Source of the DNA: Mugil cephalus
Taxonomy: Eukaryota > Chordata > Actinopteri > Mugiliformes > Mugilidae
Length of the DNA stretch: 64,000 nt
Direction: 5' to 3'
Assembly (NCBI RefSeq): GCF_022458985.1
Contig: NC_061783.1
Span: 15,693,913-15,757,912 of the forward strand
Part shown: positions 1 through 23,012 of the stretch, in pieces
How positions within the stretch are numbered: position 1 is the stretch's first letter
How the letters are laid out: each line of letters begins with the position of its first letter
Position numbers and translations under genes: made by a program
Notes under the pieces: generated by a model
Databases searched by the model: none
Told to the model about the DNA's origin: nothing
The model's input: the letters and a program-made list of their open reading frames with translations, nothing else

Positions 1-237
1 GAAGCATGTGAGGGTAAACAGGCCAGACTTTTTTTTTTTTTTTTTTTTTTCCGGTGACGCCTCCGGTGGGTCACGTTGTGAGGCCGTGTCCCGTGACGCT
101 ACCGAGGGGCGGGTTATTAACAACAGAGTCGGTCTGTTGTCGAGCTAACGATACCGAGCCACGGAGCCTGTGTGTTGTTTTGAATTTGATCGAAAGACAC
201 CGAACGGAGGGGGGGCTAGTTTGTGCCAGTGGATAAG
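1..237 (+). promoter_or_regulatory. snx27: snx27 5' UTR / proximal promoter region
   Basis: This is the sequence upstream of the snx27 start codon. It opens with a run of about 24 T (27-50). It then has several GTGACG/GTCACG words (near 54, 70 and 93) that resemble half CRE/ATF sites. No TATA box is evident. The transcription start cannot be placed, so the split between promoter and 5' UTR is unknown. Confidence 0.5.
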
Positions 238-11628
<11,391 letters not shown>

Positions 11629-12212
11629 AACCCCCATATGTTACATCCCATGAACTAAAAAACTGGTCCACACGCATCATCACAGCCACCCCAGAGAGCG
11701 CCCATCGACAGCCCTGAGTGACAGACCGAGGCGAATCCCTGCCCCCGACAAAACAAACCGGATTTGGGAAAAATTCGAAAAGTCACACTGAACTGAACTG
11801 AACCCGGGGAGACACACACACACATGCACGCACACGCAAACAAACAAACACACACGCATATAGAAAGAAGAGCATGGAAGGAAAATAAACACAAAACAAC
11901 TTTCATGTCAGTTACTAGATCTCCATCATAGTGTGTCAGTCGTCCTCCTCCGTGCGTCTGCCCCGTGACGTGGGCCCCCGGACACAAGCAAATCCTCGCA
12001 ACTGTTTGACTCCTAACGCATCGGCGCGACGTCGCTGCGGCACCGATGGCGCAACAGGAGCACCTCAATGAAAACGGCACTTGGCGAAAGAGCTGACTTC
12101 TGGGACGAGACCGCGGCGGTCGGTTAGACCCGCGCAGTCCGAGTAAATCCCTGCAGCGTGGACCTTATCTGCAGAGCTGAGATGAAAATAAGAAGGGAGG
12201 GATACTGAAAAT

Positions 12213-12240
12213 GTTTTTTTTTTTTTTTTTTTTTTTTTTT
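12213..12240. repeat. Poly-T run (28 nt)
   Basis: This is an uninterrupted run of T in the presumed 3' flank of snx27. It could be the oligo-A end of an antisense retroposed sequence or simple slippage; nothing nearby decides which. Confidence 0.9.
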
Positions 12241-13801
12241 GCTTCTTTCACAGTTAGTGATGAAGGAAAAAAAAGCAAAAATGATGCTTCACACTGATGC
12301 TGGACATTAACACGGATGTCGTGTTTTCTGTCTCTGGGGTTGAAAACGGAGATGACACAAATGTAACTAAATGAAAAGCGGTTGTGTGGTGGGAGGGCAG
12401 AGGGTTTGTGTTCATAATAATTTGTATGTTTAACAGCATTACTTCTGATGAAATATAGATTAATATAAGAGCTATAATAATTGATTTCTTGGTCTAACAC
12501 AATGAAACGTTAATTGAAGTGTATTCAGGTCTAACTAACCTTCATTTTTTCCTCGTCTTCTGGTCTCACCCACACTAGGAAACGACATCTGTTGGCACAG
12601 GCACCCATTTATGTCAGTATGGATATTTATCCCCCCCCTTTGCAAGAGTTTTATTGTGGTGATTTTGCAGAGCTTGGAAGTTGAGAAGAAGAGACTCAGT
12701 CTCAGCTCTGTGCACAAATAATCTCTTGACGGGCCAAAGCTTTTTTTTTTTTTTCATGGAAATTGTCACTCCGTATATACGTTGATATCTTGCTGACAGA
12801 TTGTGACCGTAAGGACGAGGAGGAGGGTTTTTGGGGTTTGAGGGTTTTTTGAGTGGCTCTGTTTAGCTGCAGTTCTCTGATCAGCCAGCAGGGAGCAGCA
12901 GAGCACAAGTCCAAGTTAGTAGTGCGTTTTGAAATGGAAAAAATCATCTCAGAGCTTCTTGAAGAGTGATCCCTCTGGCTGTGTAACTCACCCAAAAGTG
13001 TCACTCCACTGCGGTTTGTCCATTAACCAGTTGTGTGTGTGTATGTTGTACAGAAAGTATCTGGTGCATGAAGTTGTGCGACTGCAACCACAGGTCTTTG
13101 CTTCCGACTGCACCTACATGAACACAGTATTAGTTGTGTGTGTGTAAGCACATGACGTATGATTTTATGACACTGTTTTTTGTTTTATCAGATTGTTGTT
13201 TTTTTCAACACAGATATTGGACATATTTGTGTTTGTCTGTTTCATCTCTGTAGAGTTGATAACTTTTAATTACACCTGAAATATGTAAAAAAAAAAAAAA
13301 CGCAATACTTGTGTTTATCCCCAAGGGCTATCGGTTCAATCTTGGCCAATCCAGTACAGACTGCTGTGCTTCACTCGCCTTTTGGCATCGACCAAAAATC
13401 CAAAATTGAGTTTTGTTTTCCATTCACAGGTTCAGGACGCAGGTTCTTGCTAACTTCAGTTTGAATACTTTCTTTTCCAGTTTGAGCTTAGGTTTCGGTT
13501 CGGTTCGAAATGTTTATCTCACGCCTCAGTTTTGTCATAATTTGCTTTCAGTCAGTTTCCTCCGGAGCGCGATCGTGTGTGCGTGTGTGTGTGTTTGTGC
13601 GAGTGTGTCCTCTGTGTTTATCATTGACATTGCTGATAAGCTTTTAGGCTGTGATTGGACGTGTCTGATGAGCTGTCGCTGTGAGAGCCGGCAAATGAAG
13701 ATAGGGTTTTGTGCGACAGCGGAGACACCAGACAGATGGAGACAAATGGGAAAGGGTTCTCCTATTGTCTAGCTAACATTCACGTGATTTTTCAGCAACC
13801 A

Positions 13802-13825
13802 AACACACACACACACACACACATA
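13802..13825. repeat. (CA)n microsatellite
   Basis: This is a short perfect CA dinucleotide tract in the snx27 3' flank. Confidence 0.9.
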
Positions 13826-14851
13826 TAAAAATGGTGACAAAAACATTAAGCGCAGTGTCACACGATATTTTATTTGTCATTCAATAGTTTTCTCTGAGGA
13901 CGGGCCTCAGTTATTCAGCAGCTTTATAGCAACACATACTGTAGCAGCATGTTGTGTAGCTGGACTGAGAAGGACAGTGTAATGCGCAGATTCCTGAATG
14001 GTTGTTTTGACAGCCAGAGTAATGGCCAATTTAGAGATGGATGACACAAGAATTGGAGCTGTTCAACCATGATGTTTTGTGGGGTTTTTATACAAGATGT
14101 AGAGGGATGGAGGTTTTGTAATTGCGTGTGCTGGCACGTCGGTCCTCTGCTCTTACCCTCTCCAGGTTGGTCTCCCATCATCACAGGGGGATGCGGTTGC
14201 CGTGGCAGCACCACGTTGGCTCAACGCGCTCAGCGCAGCCTCCGTTTCTTTTATTCTTGTCAGCGAACTGACTCAATCCTCCTAATAATGTATTCAAAGC
14301 AGTGTGTTTTTTTTTTTTTTTTACGGTTTGATGTTTGTACTCCGTCTCCGTGACTTGTGCTGCTGTGAATAGGCTTTTAGAAAAGCTTTTTTTTTTTTTT
14401 TTTTTTTTAATTTTATTTTATAGTCTTGTCTGCGGCAGGTGCCATCTTAAGCTCAGGCTCACAGGCAGGTGTGCGCACACTGTCGGCTGTTTCGGCCGTG
14501 AGCTAAATGTGACTGTGATGGTTTTCAGGCGAGAGTAAAGAGATGACAGGAATGTTAAGAAGCACGTCTGTGTACAGTTGACCTGTGTGTGTGGTTTTTT
14601 GTTTTGTTTTTGTTTTTTTTTGGTCAGTGTATGTGTTGCCTTGGGCTACCAATGTCTGACTTTTTGCGATTCTGGACGCCTCGGGCTCGTTAGGGAATGA
14701 TTAGAAATGAATTTTCGGGCGGTGCAGCGAACATGGCGACGATGGAATGAATAAGAAAATGGAAAAAAGTGCTCATGCGTGGTCCGCGCAGAGGCTCGGA
14801 AAGTTTGTGAGCATCGCTGACCTCCGCTGAGGCGCTCTTCTAAACGATACT

Positions 14852-14865
14852 GTTGCTATAGTAAC
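14852..14865. promoter_or_regulatory. X-box-like (RFX) motif
   Basis: GTTGCTATAGTAAC is a near-palindrome with two RFX half-sites separated by two bases. It lies in the 3' flank of snx27 with no adjacent gene start that I can identify, so its function is unproven. Confidence 0.3.
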
Positions 14866-17084
14866 GCTACGGTTTCTGAGAATCATGTGCGTGGTCAGCG
14901 CTGATCATTTAGTGGCAGATGTTGTGGAAAATCTTTTCGGTTTGAAGTCTGCTGCTTTTCACATGACTCAGAAGTGTCTCTGATGAAGCCACGCGGTCTC
15001 TTTTATTTGGCATCACTGTTGGTCTCAACTGTCGGTTTTATTGTGTTGCTTGTTGACCCCCTGGAACACACATCACTTGCTGCTGGCTTTTCCCATTGTT
15101 AACGGACGTGTCCAAACCTATGACTCACCTGAAGGGTGGATGTAAGTTTAAAAAAATAATAATAATAACAATAAAACGTGTTCGCCTTAGTGTTATTAAT
15201 TTCTATTCATTGCTTTGTAAGTCGGGGCTTTTCCACGGCAGCCAGGCAGCGGCATTGATTAAAAAAAAAAAACCTAAGTCTCGTTTGTCTGTCTTCAGCA
15301 TAACCTGTAAATAGTTGTTTTAAAAGAAAAATAATATCCTTTCGACAAAAAGCAAATTAAAATAAATGCACTCTGTGTTTCTCCAACTCAGAACTTTTAT
15401 TTATTTAAGCAGAAATTATAAAGATTGGGGAAATGATAGAGTACGAGCCGCCGTCGATCATTAATGAAGTGTGTGTGTGGAGGATCTAAACACACAATGA
15501 AGCAAGGTGTTTTTAAAAAAGGAGCTTATTCACTAAGTGTGTAAAGACGTCAATTAACACCTGAGGCAGAAATAGTTTAAAAAAAAAAAAGAAAAATGAG
15601 AGTTTTATATCTAAAACAAAAAAAAACACCCATGAAGGTTTACTAACCAGTATAAGAAAAAGGAAAAAAAAAAACTTTTTGAAAATGTTGTGTAGAGTAA
15701 TAAATTGTAACAATATTTTAAATAAAGTTATATATTGGGGAAATTGCTGTTTGTCTGAATTTATTTACTCTTTCCAGTTGAATGATGAAGCGCTGGCGTT
15801 TTGTGCATCAGTGTATTGATTTTGTCGTCCTGTGACATGAAGCAGCAGCAGCAGCTCTCACCTGGGATCAGTTCATGTCTTGGAGAGGTGGAAAAAAATT
15901 AGCATTTAATAAGCTTTTGATTTTTGAGTTTTTAAACTGGCCAAAATGTTATAGCCACACTGAATAAATCTTTTAATGAGTGTTTCTTTTGTGAGCTGCC
16001 AAGCCGGATGATGTGAGAGTTGCATTCACGCACCTCATTCTGTCTCTAGGATTACTTTAACTCCGGTAAAACGTGTAATTTGTGCAGGCGCGGGTGGCAT
16101 TTATGCAAATTCAGCTCATATGGAGTCTGTGGCAGTAAGTGTGAACTTCAGAGCGAAACGGTTTGGCACGTAATAACCGAGCTTTTCTCAAGACTTCTGC
16201 CCTGGCACAGGCTGCTGGATGAGAAGTGGAGCAGGTCTGATCGTGACAGGTGGCTGGCAGGAAACCTTTCACTTCGCTTAAGGAAGATGGGAAAAGAAAG
16301 CACAACTTTTTTTTTTCTTTTTTTTTGGAGCAGGTTTTTGTGTTTTCTTACTGCCCAGCTTTTCCCACCTGCACATAACCATGGGTTAGCTATAGGTTTA
16401 CGGGGAAAGGGAGTACGTAGCAGGTCCCAAGGCAGGTGTCATGTTAATAAATGTTCTGGCAGAAGAGCGGTCGCAGTGACATTTTGATGGTCACACGCTG
16501 CACAGGTCGTAACGTTCACTGCACTCGACGCGGGGGCCATCGCGGTCCACGGGGGGGGAGGTAGGGGGAGACTGAGGTGAGGCTTTGCTCAAACCAAAAA
16601 ATACGAGGCCTCTTAATGCACCCTGTGGACGCAAGCCCATAAAATGTTGTGTGCATTGGCACCGCTGAGTTGAAAATACTCATCTCATTAGTGCTGTCTC
16701 ATGTGGGCGCTGTGTGCTGACTGCAGCCTGCCACCCCAACCTCACCAGCTGCCCTCACTTTCCATTCTTCTCGTGTCCACCTGCCCGCTGTTAATAATCA
16801 TCGTCACACAGGTTTGACTGTTGGCTCGGTGTTAACCCTTATTGAGATTATATGAAGCGATACTGACATTTACTTCGCACTAAAAAGTTATGACTATGGT
16901 TTTTCCATTAGCAACCTCTGCTCCCTCTAACCTGGAGTGTGGACGTTGTGCCTGCTTTATGCTGAATTAAAGAAGTTAGATTCAGGTGAAAATGTTCTCT
17001 AAATCAATATAACCCGGTCCTAATAGATGGTTTAGACTTGCGTCTGCTGCGACAGACCAGAGCATTTGCATAGCCTAGCGCTGT

Positions 17085-17225
17085 AACTACGCGTCGAGGC
17101 AATGCAGAACGCAAGAGCTGTGATCTACGCCATTTCCAGATTGATTGCTTTAGATAAATAAAGGATCGGTAAGGTCAGCTGAGGAGGTTTGTAGATACAG
17201 ACATCTGTGTGACTCTTATTAAGCC
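17085..17225. repeat. Dispersed repeat, copy A
   Basis: This stretch shares ordered words with 32341-32545: CTGTAACTA-like, GAGCTGTGAT, ATTGATTG, a GGTCAGCTGAGGAGG/GGTTAGCTGAGGAGG pair, and CAGACAT. The order and spacing indicate a decayed member of one interspersed family. No coding capacity is seen and the family name is unknown to me. Confidence 0.5.
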
Positions 17226-17655
17226 GCTTCCAGATAACATCATGATGTAGGGGATGTTGACGTTTCGCTTTATCATTGGTTGGACAACAAGAAAGAGAGG
17301 TTAGCAGCTTTAGCGGTTGTTATTGAAGCAGAGCAACTTAGCGGTTTTGTTTTGTCCTTTTATTCTTTGGATAAATTGATAAGAGCTGTATTTTCATTTA
17401 ATCTTTTTCAGGCTACAACTTCTTAAACCTTCTCGCCCCTACTACTTGAACTCAAATTATTTTGTCATTTTATTACTTTATTTTTTATGAATAATGTGCT
17501 GTCGTCGTAATTTTTTGTGTGTGTTTTGTGAAAAACTATAAATAAAAAACTTAATCGAGACACGTCTTCCAAACATAGTGTGAAAAATAAATGAAACTCG
17601 TGTTGTCTAACCACGAACTGACCTCACACGAGCCGAACGTAGCCGAACGTGTAGT

Positions 17656-17663
17656 TGACGTCA
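17656..17663. promoter_or_regulatory. Perfect CRE palindrome TGACGTCA
   Basis: A full cAMP-response-element palindrome lies just downstream of a tandem 10-bp duplication (AGCCGAACGT twice, 17631-17650). The sequence sits between two copies of the dispersed repeat and may belong to a larger repeat. Regulatory activity is not shown. Confidence 0.3.
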
Positions 17664-17829
17664 TCGGGGAGCTACACCGCCATTGTTGGAAGTGAAGCAG
17701 GAACTACAAACAAAAAATTACCCGACAGTGTTTGGGTGGCGTACTTACCTGGCGAGATAGACTGATAAGAATGTAAGTATAAATACCCCACACCTGGTCT
17801 GGCTACGTGCGTAGACTACTCTAAAATTG

Positions 17830-17970
17830 CCAAGAAATGTAACTACATGCCGCGGTGATGCAGACCACAAGAGCTGTGATTGGTCCGCTTGGTAATAGCG
17901 TGTTTCCACTTGAGTATTTCCGGCTGCTTCTCCATCTCCGCAATTTTTCGATCTATTACGAGCTCACCGG
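17830..17970. repeat. Dispersed repeat, copy B
   Basis: This copy shares AGAAATGTAACTA, GAGCTGTGAT and CTTGGTA in the same order with 32341-32545, and GAGCTGTGAT with 17085-17225. It is a decayed, noncoding copy. Confidence 0.5.
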
Positions 17971-20900
17971 CGCAGGCTGAATGCGTAAGTTAAAGTACAT
18001 AAATATAAAAATCCAGCACTACTCCTAAAAGGTTATTTATAACTCCACAGGTGCCTTATGTGTACCAACGGAGAACATGTTGCATGTGAAAATATACATC
18101 ATACTTGGGCCCCTGAAGCAGACTTAGATTTGTACAAATACAGTTTGGAAGTGTTTATACTGTTTATTATTTCTATTTCTTTTTTTCTGCTACACTTTCC
18201 CACATGAAATATCGCCTATACGTGCTTAACAGCTTTGATTATTAAATATTTACACAATTAATTTGTGATATTGTTTCAAGGTACTCCATCCAGCAGCACA
18301 TAACCTAGTTAATGTGCACTGTTGCCAGCTATAATATTAAATTGTTGCTTATGGACTATTAGTGATGATATAAAACAAATATTTGCACAATCTCTGAAAT
18401 GTTGCTCACAATTCTTGAAGATGTGGGGTTGTGTTGTTGCAGTGGGTGTCTGAACTTGTAGTGTAGGTTGACCAGGAGAGATCATTTGGAAGTAGAGAGC
18501 AACATTTATAGAAGCAGTGCGAGCTGGTGAGGTTAAATATTTTGAGAGGAAGAGTCTATTAAGGTAGCAGATAGGGACAAGGCCCCCCTGGGAGTAGTGG
18601 TGGTGGTGGTGGTGGAGCAAATAGGCTAATGGAGGCGGAGGAGGGGGAGGCAGAGCGAGAAAATTGCAATGGATTTAAAGAGCGAAGACTCGGGGCCGAC
18701 TGGCTTGGTAATCGCGGGCAGCCGGATCATTAGTGACGTGGAAATTGAGATTGAAGTTATTTCCACAGCGTGGGAAGTGATGAAGAGAAGTGTGCGGCAG
18801 AAATTGACCAGAGAGGAATAATAAAAGAGGAATAATAAAAGAATGTGTGAACAGGTTTTTCCTTATTAAACTTTAGTCTGAGCTTCGTTTGACAACGCTG
18901 AATACTCACTAGAAACCTCGCCTGCTGCTGCACCTTCACGTTGAAGCATTTAACAACTGTACTGTGAGTCTCTACAGGTGCTTCAAATGGATTTTTAAAT
19001 GAAGTACGGCCCATTGACATCCCCTAATAATCAGTCTCAAGCTGGGTATTTACAGGATGGATGTACAGCCACTGTTTGACGCATAGTGTGGAGGAGGAGG
19101 AGGAAGAAACCCTCTCGTCGTACTGTGAGAGCCCCTCTCCTCTGAACAGTGACCAATTTTAGCTGTCACGTTAGAATAATGTCCTCAGACCCACAGAGTG
19201 GCTGCTTATGTAGTGGTCACACCTGAGGGAAGCCCACTTAACATCCACTTTGCTTGAGGCTTCAGTGGAAACCGAGTGGGAATATCTCCAAAATGTCATT
19301 CTCACTTGTACAAAGAGGAAGCTGTGCTGATCTTTTTTTTTTTTTTTTCTGCTGGGTTTCTGTTTTTTCTTGTTTTGCTTTGTTTGCTAAGCCTTCTTAG
19401 AAGGGTGAATCTGAATTCTCAGATAACGTTGCGTAACTTAAAACTTGTACCGTTATGTAATGTGTTATTAAAAGGCATCGCATTTTCAGATCAAGACTCC
19501 TAACCCTCCTTTTTTCTCTCTCTCTCATCCGTAGAAGTATCAGATTATCCGCACTTCTTTTTCTAAATAAATTAACCTCCCCAGCGTGGCGACGTTCTCC
19601 AGAGGAGAGCGGCTAGACATGAGGAGTTCTTCTGTCAGATTTAAATATGCCCCTCATAAAATGCAGCCGTGTATCAGGAGATTTAAACCAAGTTTAAACA
19701 TATGATTAAGATTGAAAGTAGCCTCATATAGAAAAGCACTCTGCAGCAAAAAATGCAGAACACATTAGTGCGGATGTACGAGATTCTTCTTCATTTTCTT
19801 CTTCTTCCAGTTTCCTGATGATTCCGGCCTTTTCCTGCATTTTGTCAGGCAGATCCATCACATGACGTCGGAGCGCATAACAGCTCAGCCGACTTTATCG
19901 GCCTCCTTCTGAATCAGCCCTCAGCGTTATCCGCTGTTTAAAGCCGCACGCCATCATTCTTTGCACATGGCGTCTGGTCCACTTATCACAAGGAGTTCCT
20001 TTCAGACGTTAACGTCTCCTGGAGGATTTTCCAAAGTGTTATCAGAATTTTTCATTCTGACATTCAAAACAGCAGCGGCTCTTTAGTGTCGTAGACTTTT
20101 CCAAATTAATTTCGCGTACGCTGGAAACGACTGATGCGCCGGAGCTACGGGGGGGGAGTAGTCTACATCAGTTAGTGCTCTGTTCAAACCTGGTATTGAC
20201 GTGCGTCCAGGGTGATCTGATTACAGGTCGCCCAGGACACATTGAGGACGTATTTGAGATCCAAACCTCATTTGGCCACATTGACGGACGGCCTTCTTAA
20301 CTGTCTTGAAAGGCAAAAGCACTGTAAGTGATGTGCGTTCATTGGTGATAAGGGTCGTTTCAAATCAGAAGAATACGAATAAATAAAACATAAATTATAT
20401 AAAATAAATAAATTCAGGGGTCGGCTCCAAGCCGCTGCACGATAATGAATGAGTTAAATTACTGCATATGAGTAAGCTATGTGTAATTACATAACATATT
20501 GTAGAAGGAACTTGCCCCAGCATGTGGTTAAAAAGCCATGTGTTCATGTCGGTGTATTTACAGTAGCCATGTGGAGATCGGTTACTGTATTTCCTTTATA
20601 TAAACCAAGGAAATCCTTCCCTCAGAGACAGTTCTGCGCGCGTAGAGGCTTCCAGGGTTCGTGTTATAATCCAAGCTTTGGTCTCTAAAATGCCGGGGAT
20701 CAAGATAAATAAATAACCGTGCTTCTGGTGAGTGAGAGACGCTGCATATCCTGTCTCATTGCCATGATGGACAGCGGTGGATAGTGATCCGTTGCTTTGA
20801 GACAGACTCTGTCTGCGTAATATTCCACTGCTCCCCAAATGATGTCTGACTACTGAACTGAGGAGACTCATACTAATGGGGAGGAAAGTCTCGGAAAGCC

Positions 20901-21995
20901 TCAGAGAAAGATTTCTGATGCTTCTGAAAATAAATAAGGGCCGTCGTCCGCTTTAAGTCAGTATAACTCAGCCTGAAGATTTGTTTTTTACTTTTACGAG
21001 ATCCCCGATTCTATCAAAGTGAAATACCAGATCACTGGAGTACCTCTTCAAGAAAAATTAATGAACAGCTGCGTCTTAGTTCATTATTCACAGTACAAGT
21101 GACACAGATAAAACATTTTCTCCTTGAAATGGGGGTGGGGTGAGTGAAATTCTTTAGAATAAGGATTTATGCAACTGCCTGAGGATTCCTGAGTAGAAGT
21201 TTAATGAACGCCTCCTCCGTGTTGGATGCGTTTGATCTGTCTCTCCCAGTAAAGTGAGAATTCAGAGGTCAGTCACCTCACAATCAGAGTACAACTCCAG
21301 CCGGTGTTGTCGAGAGCAACCGGCCACCCTTGACTTATTCACAGAGGAGCTCGGGAACATCGGGGCGGACACCTCGCGTCCACTTAACCCCGTGACCGTG
21401 GCAGACCCGGATGGTTAAACAGCAGTCTGTAAAGTGAGTGAATGTGGCTTGGCGGGATTAATCAAGCCTAACGACACATCTGTAGGTCGGCTCACTGGGA
21501 GGAGTGAGTATCAATCAACGTCTGGAGCATCTCTCTCTCTCTCTGCTTCTCGTCAGCTATATCGACCAATGCTTTGGGCCCATGGTAATTAAAAGGAATT
21601 GATCGGGCTCAGCCGCAAGATGCAGCACAGCGCGCTGGGACTCTTAGGGAGAACAGGTGTGCGTGCACAAGGGGTGGGCGTTTGTGGACGTGTTCCCGCA
21701 CAGTGCCGACGGCGTGTCGCGCAAATTCAGGTTCTAAACTTCTCCCTTTCACTTTCATTTTTTTTTTGCATCCTCTGTTGACACACAGCTCCGTGTGAGG
21801 CCGGGCGAGAAGCCACCCGAGGCTCGGCTGAATCGCCCGTTTAGTCAAATGCGAAGCCTGAGAGAAGCCATTAGCTCGGCGTTCTCGTATTAAATGAGAT
21901 TCGGGGGTACAACGAATAAAAACAACAACAGCCGATTGATTCTGTGCGTATACGCAAACCCAGAGGCTCATCCTCCCTGCGGACGCGCGCAGCCT

Positions 21996-22028
21996 TCACA
22001 CACACACACACACACACACACTCTCTCT
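21996..22028. repeat. (CA)n followed by (CT)n microsatellite
   Basis: A CA dinucleotide tract passes directly into a short CT tract. It is ordinary compound simple sequence. Confidence 0.95.
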
Positions 22029-22500
22029 TCTTTTATTCCATCTGAGTGAACACAGTAAATCTAAGTGCTGCCAGATTGCTAGCGCTGCACATTTTTCCAC
22101 CGTCGAGTTAGCTCATCAAGCAGGGAGCCTTGCCTGGGCTGAATGAGGACCGGCACACTACTATAAATACACCCCTCTGACTCTTTGCTCAGTCTGACAC
22201 ACTGACTGAGTGACTCAGTCAAGGCCACACACAAATACACAAAAGGCACAGCCCCTTCCCCTTCCCTCCCCCTCCCCTCCCCCCCTTTATGGGCGTAGGG
22301 TTGCATGAAAATATGCCTCTAATTTCTGTTTATTTCTGAAGTGTATATTTTCCCTTGCGGAGTGATATAGTGCATTGGCCTTTCATTTGATGCGTGTGAC
22401 TGAGTTATACTTGTCTGAGCGCCCATCTCCCCGCTGCCACTGTCCCTCATAAATCCGATGAATTACCCAGCATGCCCCCTCTTTCCTCCATTAACCCTCC

Positions 22501-22560
22501 CCTCCTCTTCTTCCTCCTCCTCCTCCTCCTCCTCCTCCCCCACCCTCCCTCCCCCTCCTC
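22501..22560. repeat. (CTC)n / polypyrimidine tract
   Basis: This strongly strand-asymmetric C/T tract is dominated by CTC units and continues as C-rich sequence. It is intergenic. Confidence 0.9.
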
Positions 22561-22968
22561 TTCTCTCCTTCCTGAACGAGTGATCAATTAAGGACCCGTC
22601 CAGATCTCACTACGTGAGCGTCAGCACTTTCTCCCCCTCCTCTTACCCCCCCACCCACCCACCCCAAACCCTTACTGTCATTTTTCTCTTCCTTTTGGGT
22701 GTCGGGCCAGCCACTGTCAACACAGGAAGATAGGGAGCAGAGTAAACCAAAAGCATTTAAAAAAAAAAAAAAGAGAGAATCCTTTATTTTATTTTTTTTT
22801 TTTCATCCGGGATGAGAAATACTCTGTACAGATGTGAGTGTTTAGTTAGGTGTCAGTGTGTGCTCGAAGGAGAACATCCTTTGGCAAACTCCCCTTGGCA
22901 GGAAGTTTACCTTCTGTCGGCAAGAAGACTTTAAAGAGAGGAGGAGAGAGGAGACAGCAGATGAAGAG

Positions 22969-22971
<3 letters not shown>

Positions 22972-23007
<36 letters not shown>

Positions 23008-23012
23008 TATAT
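22972..23012. repeat. (TA)n microsatellite
   Basis: About 40 nt of alternating T and A with a single C interruption near 23002. Confidence 0.95.

Larger units (their letters stand above)
11629..15730 (+). other. snx27 3' UTR and flanking noncoding DNA
   Basis: After the snx27 stops there is no further coding exon. Possible AATAAA poly(A) signals on + occur near 11884, 15168, 15360 and 15720, so a UTR of up to about 4 kb is possible, as mammalian SNX27 also has a long one. The stretch carries poly-T runs (12213-12240, 14309-14322, 14387-14408), CA/TG tracts, and an X-box-like motif near 14852. The end of the transcript cannot be placed from sequence alone. Confidence 0.45.

Noticed and set aside
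11655-12080. Minus-strand open frame of about 140 codons after snx27
   Set aside because: It is dominated by a low-complexity Cys/Val stretch from a CA/TG tract and lies in the likely snx27 3' UTR.
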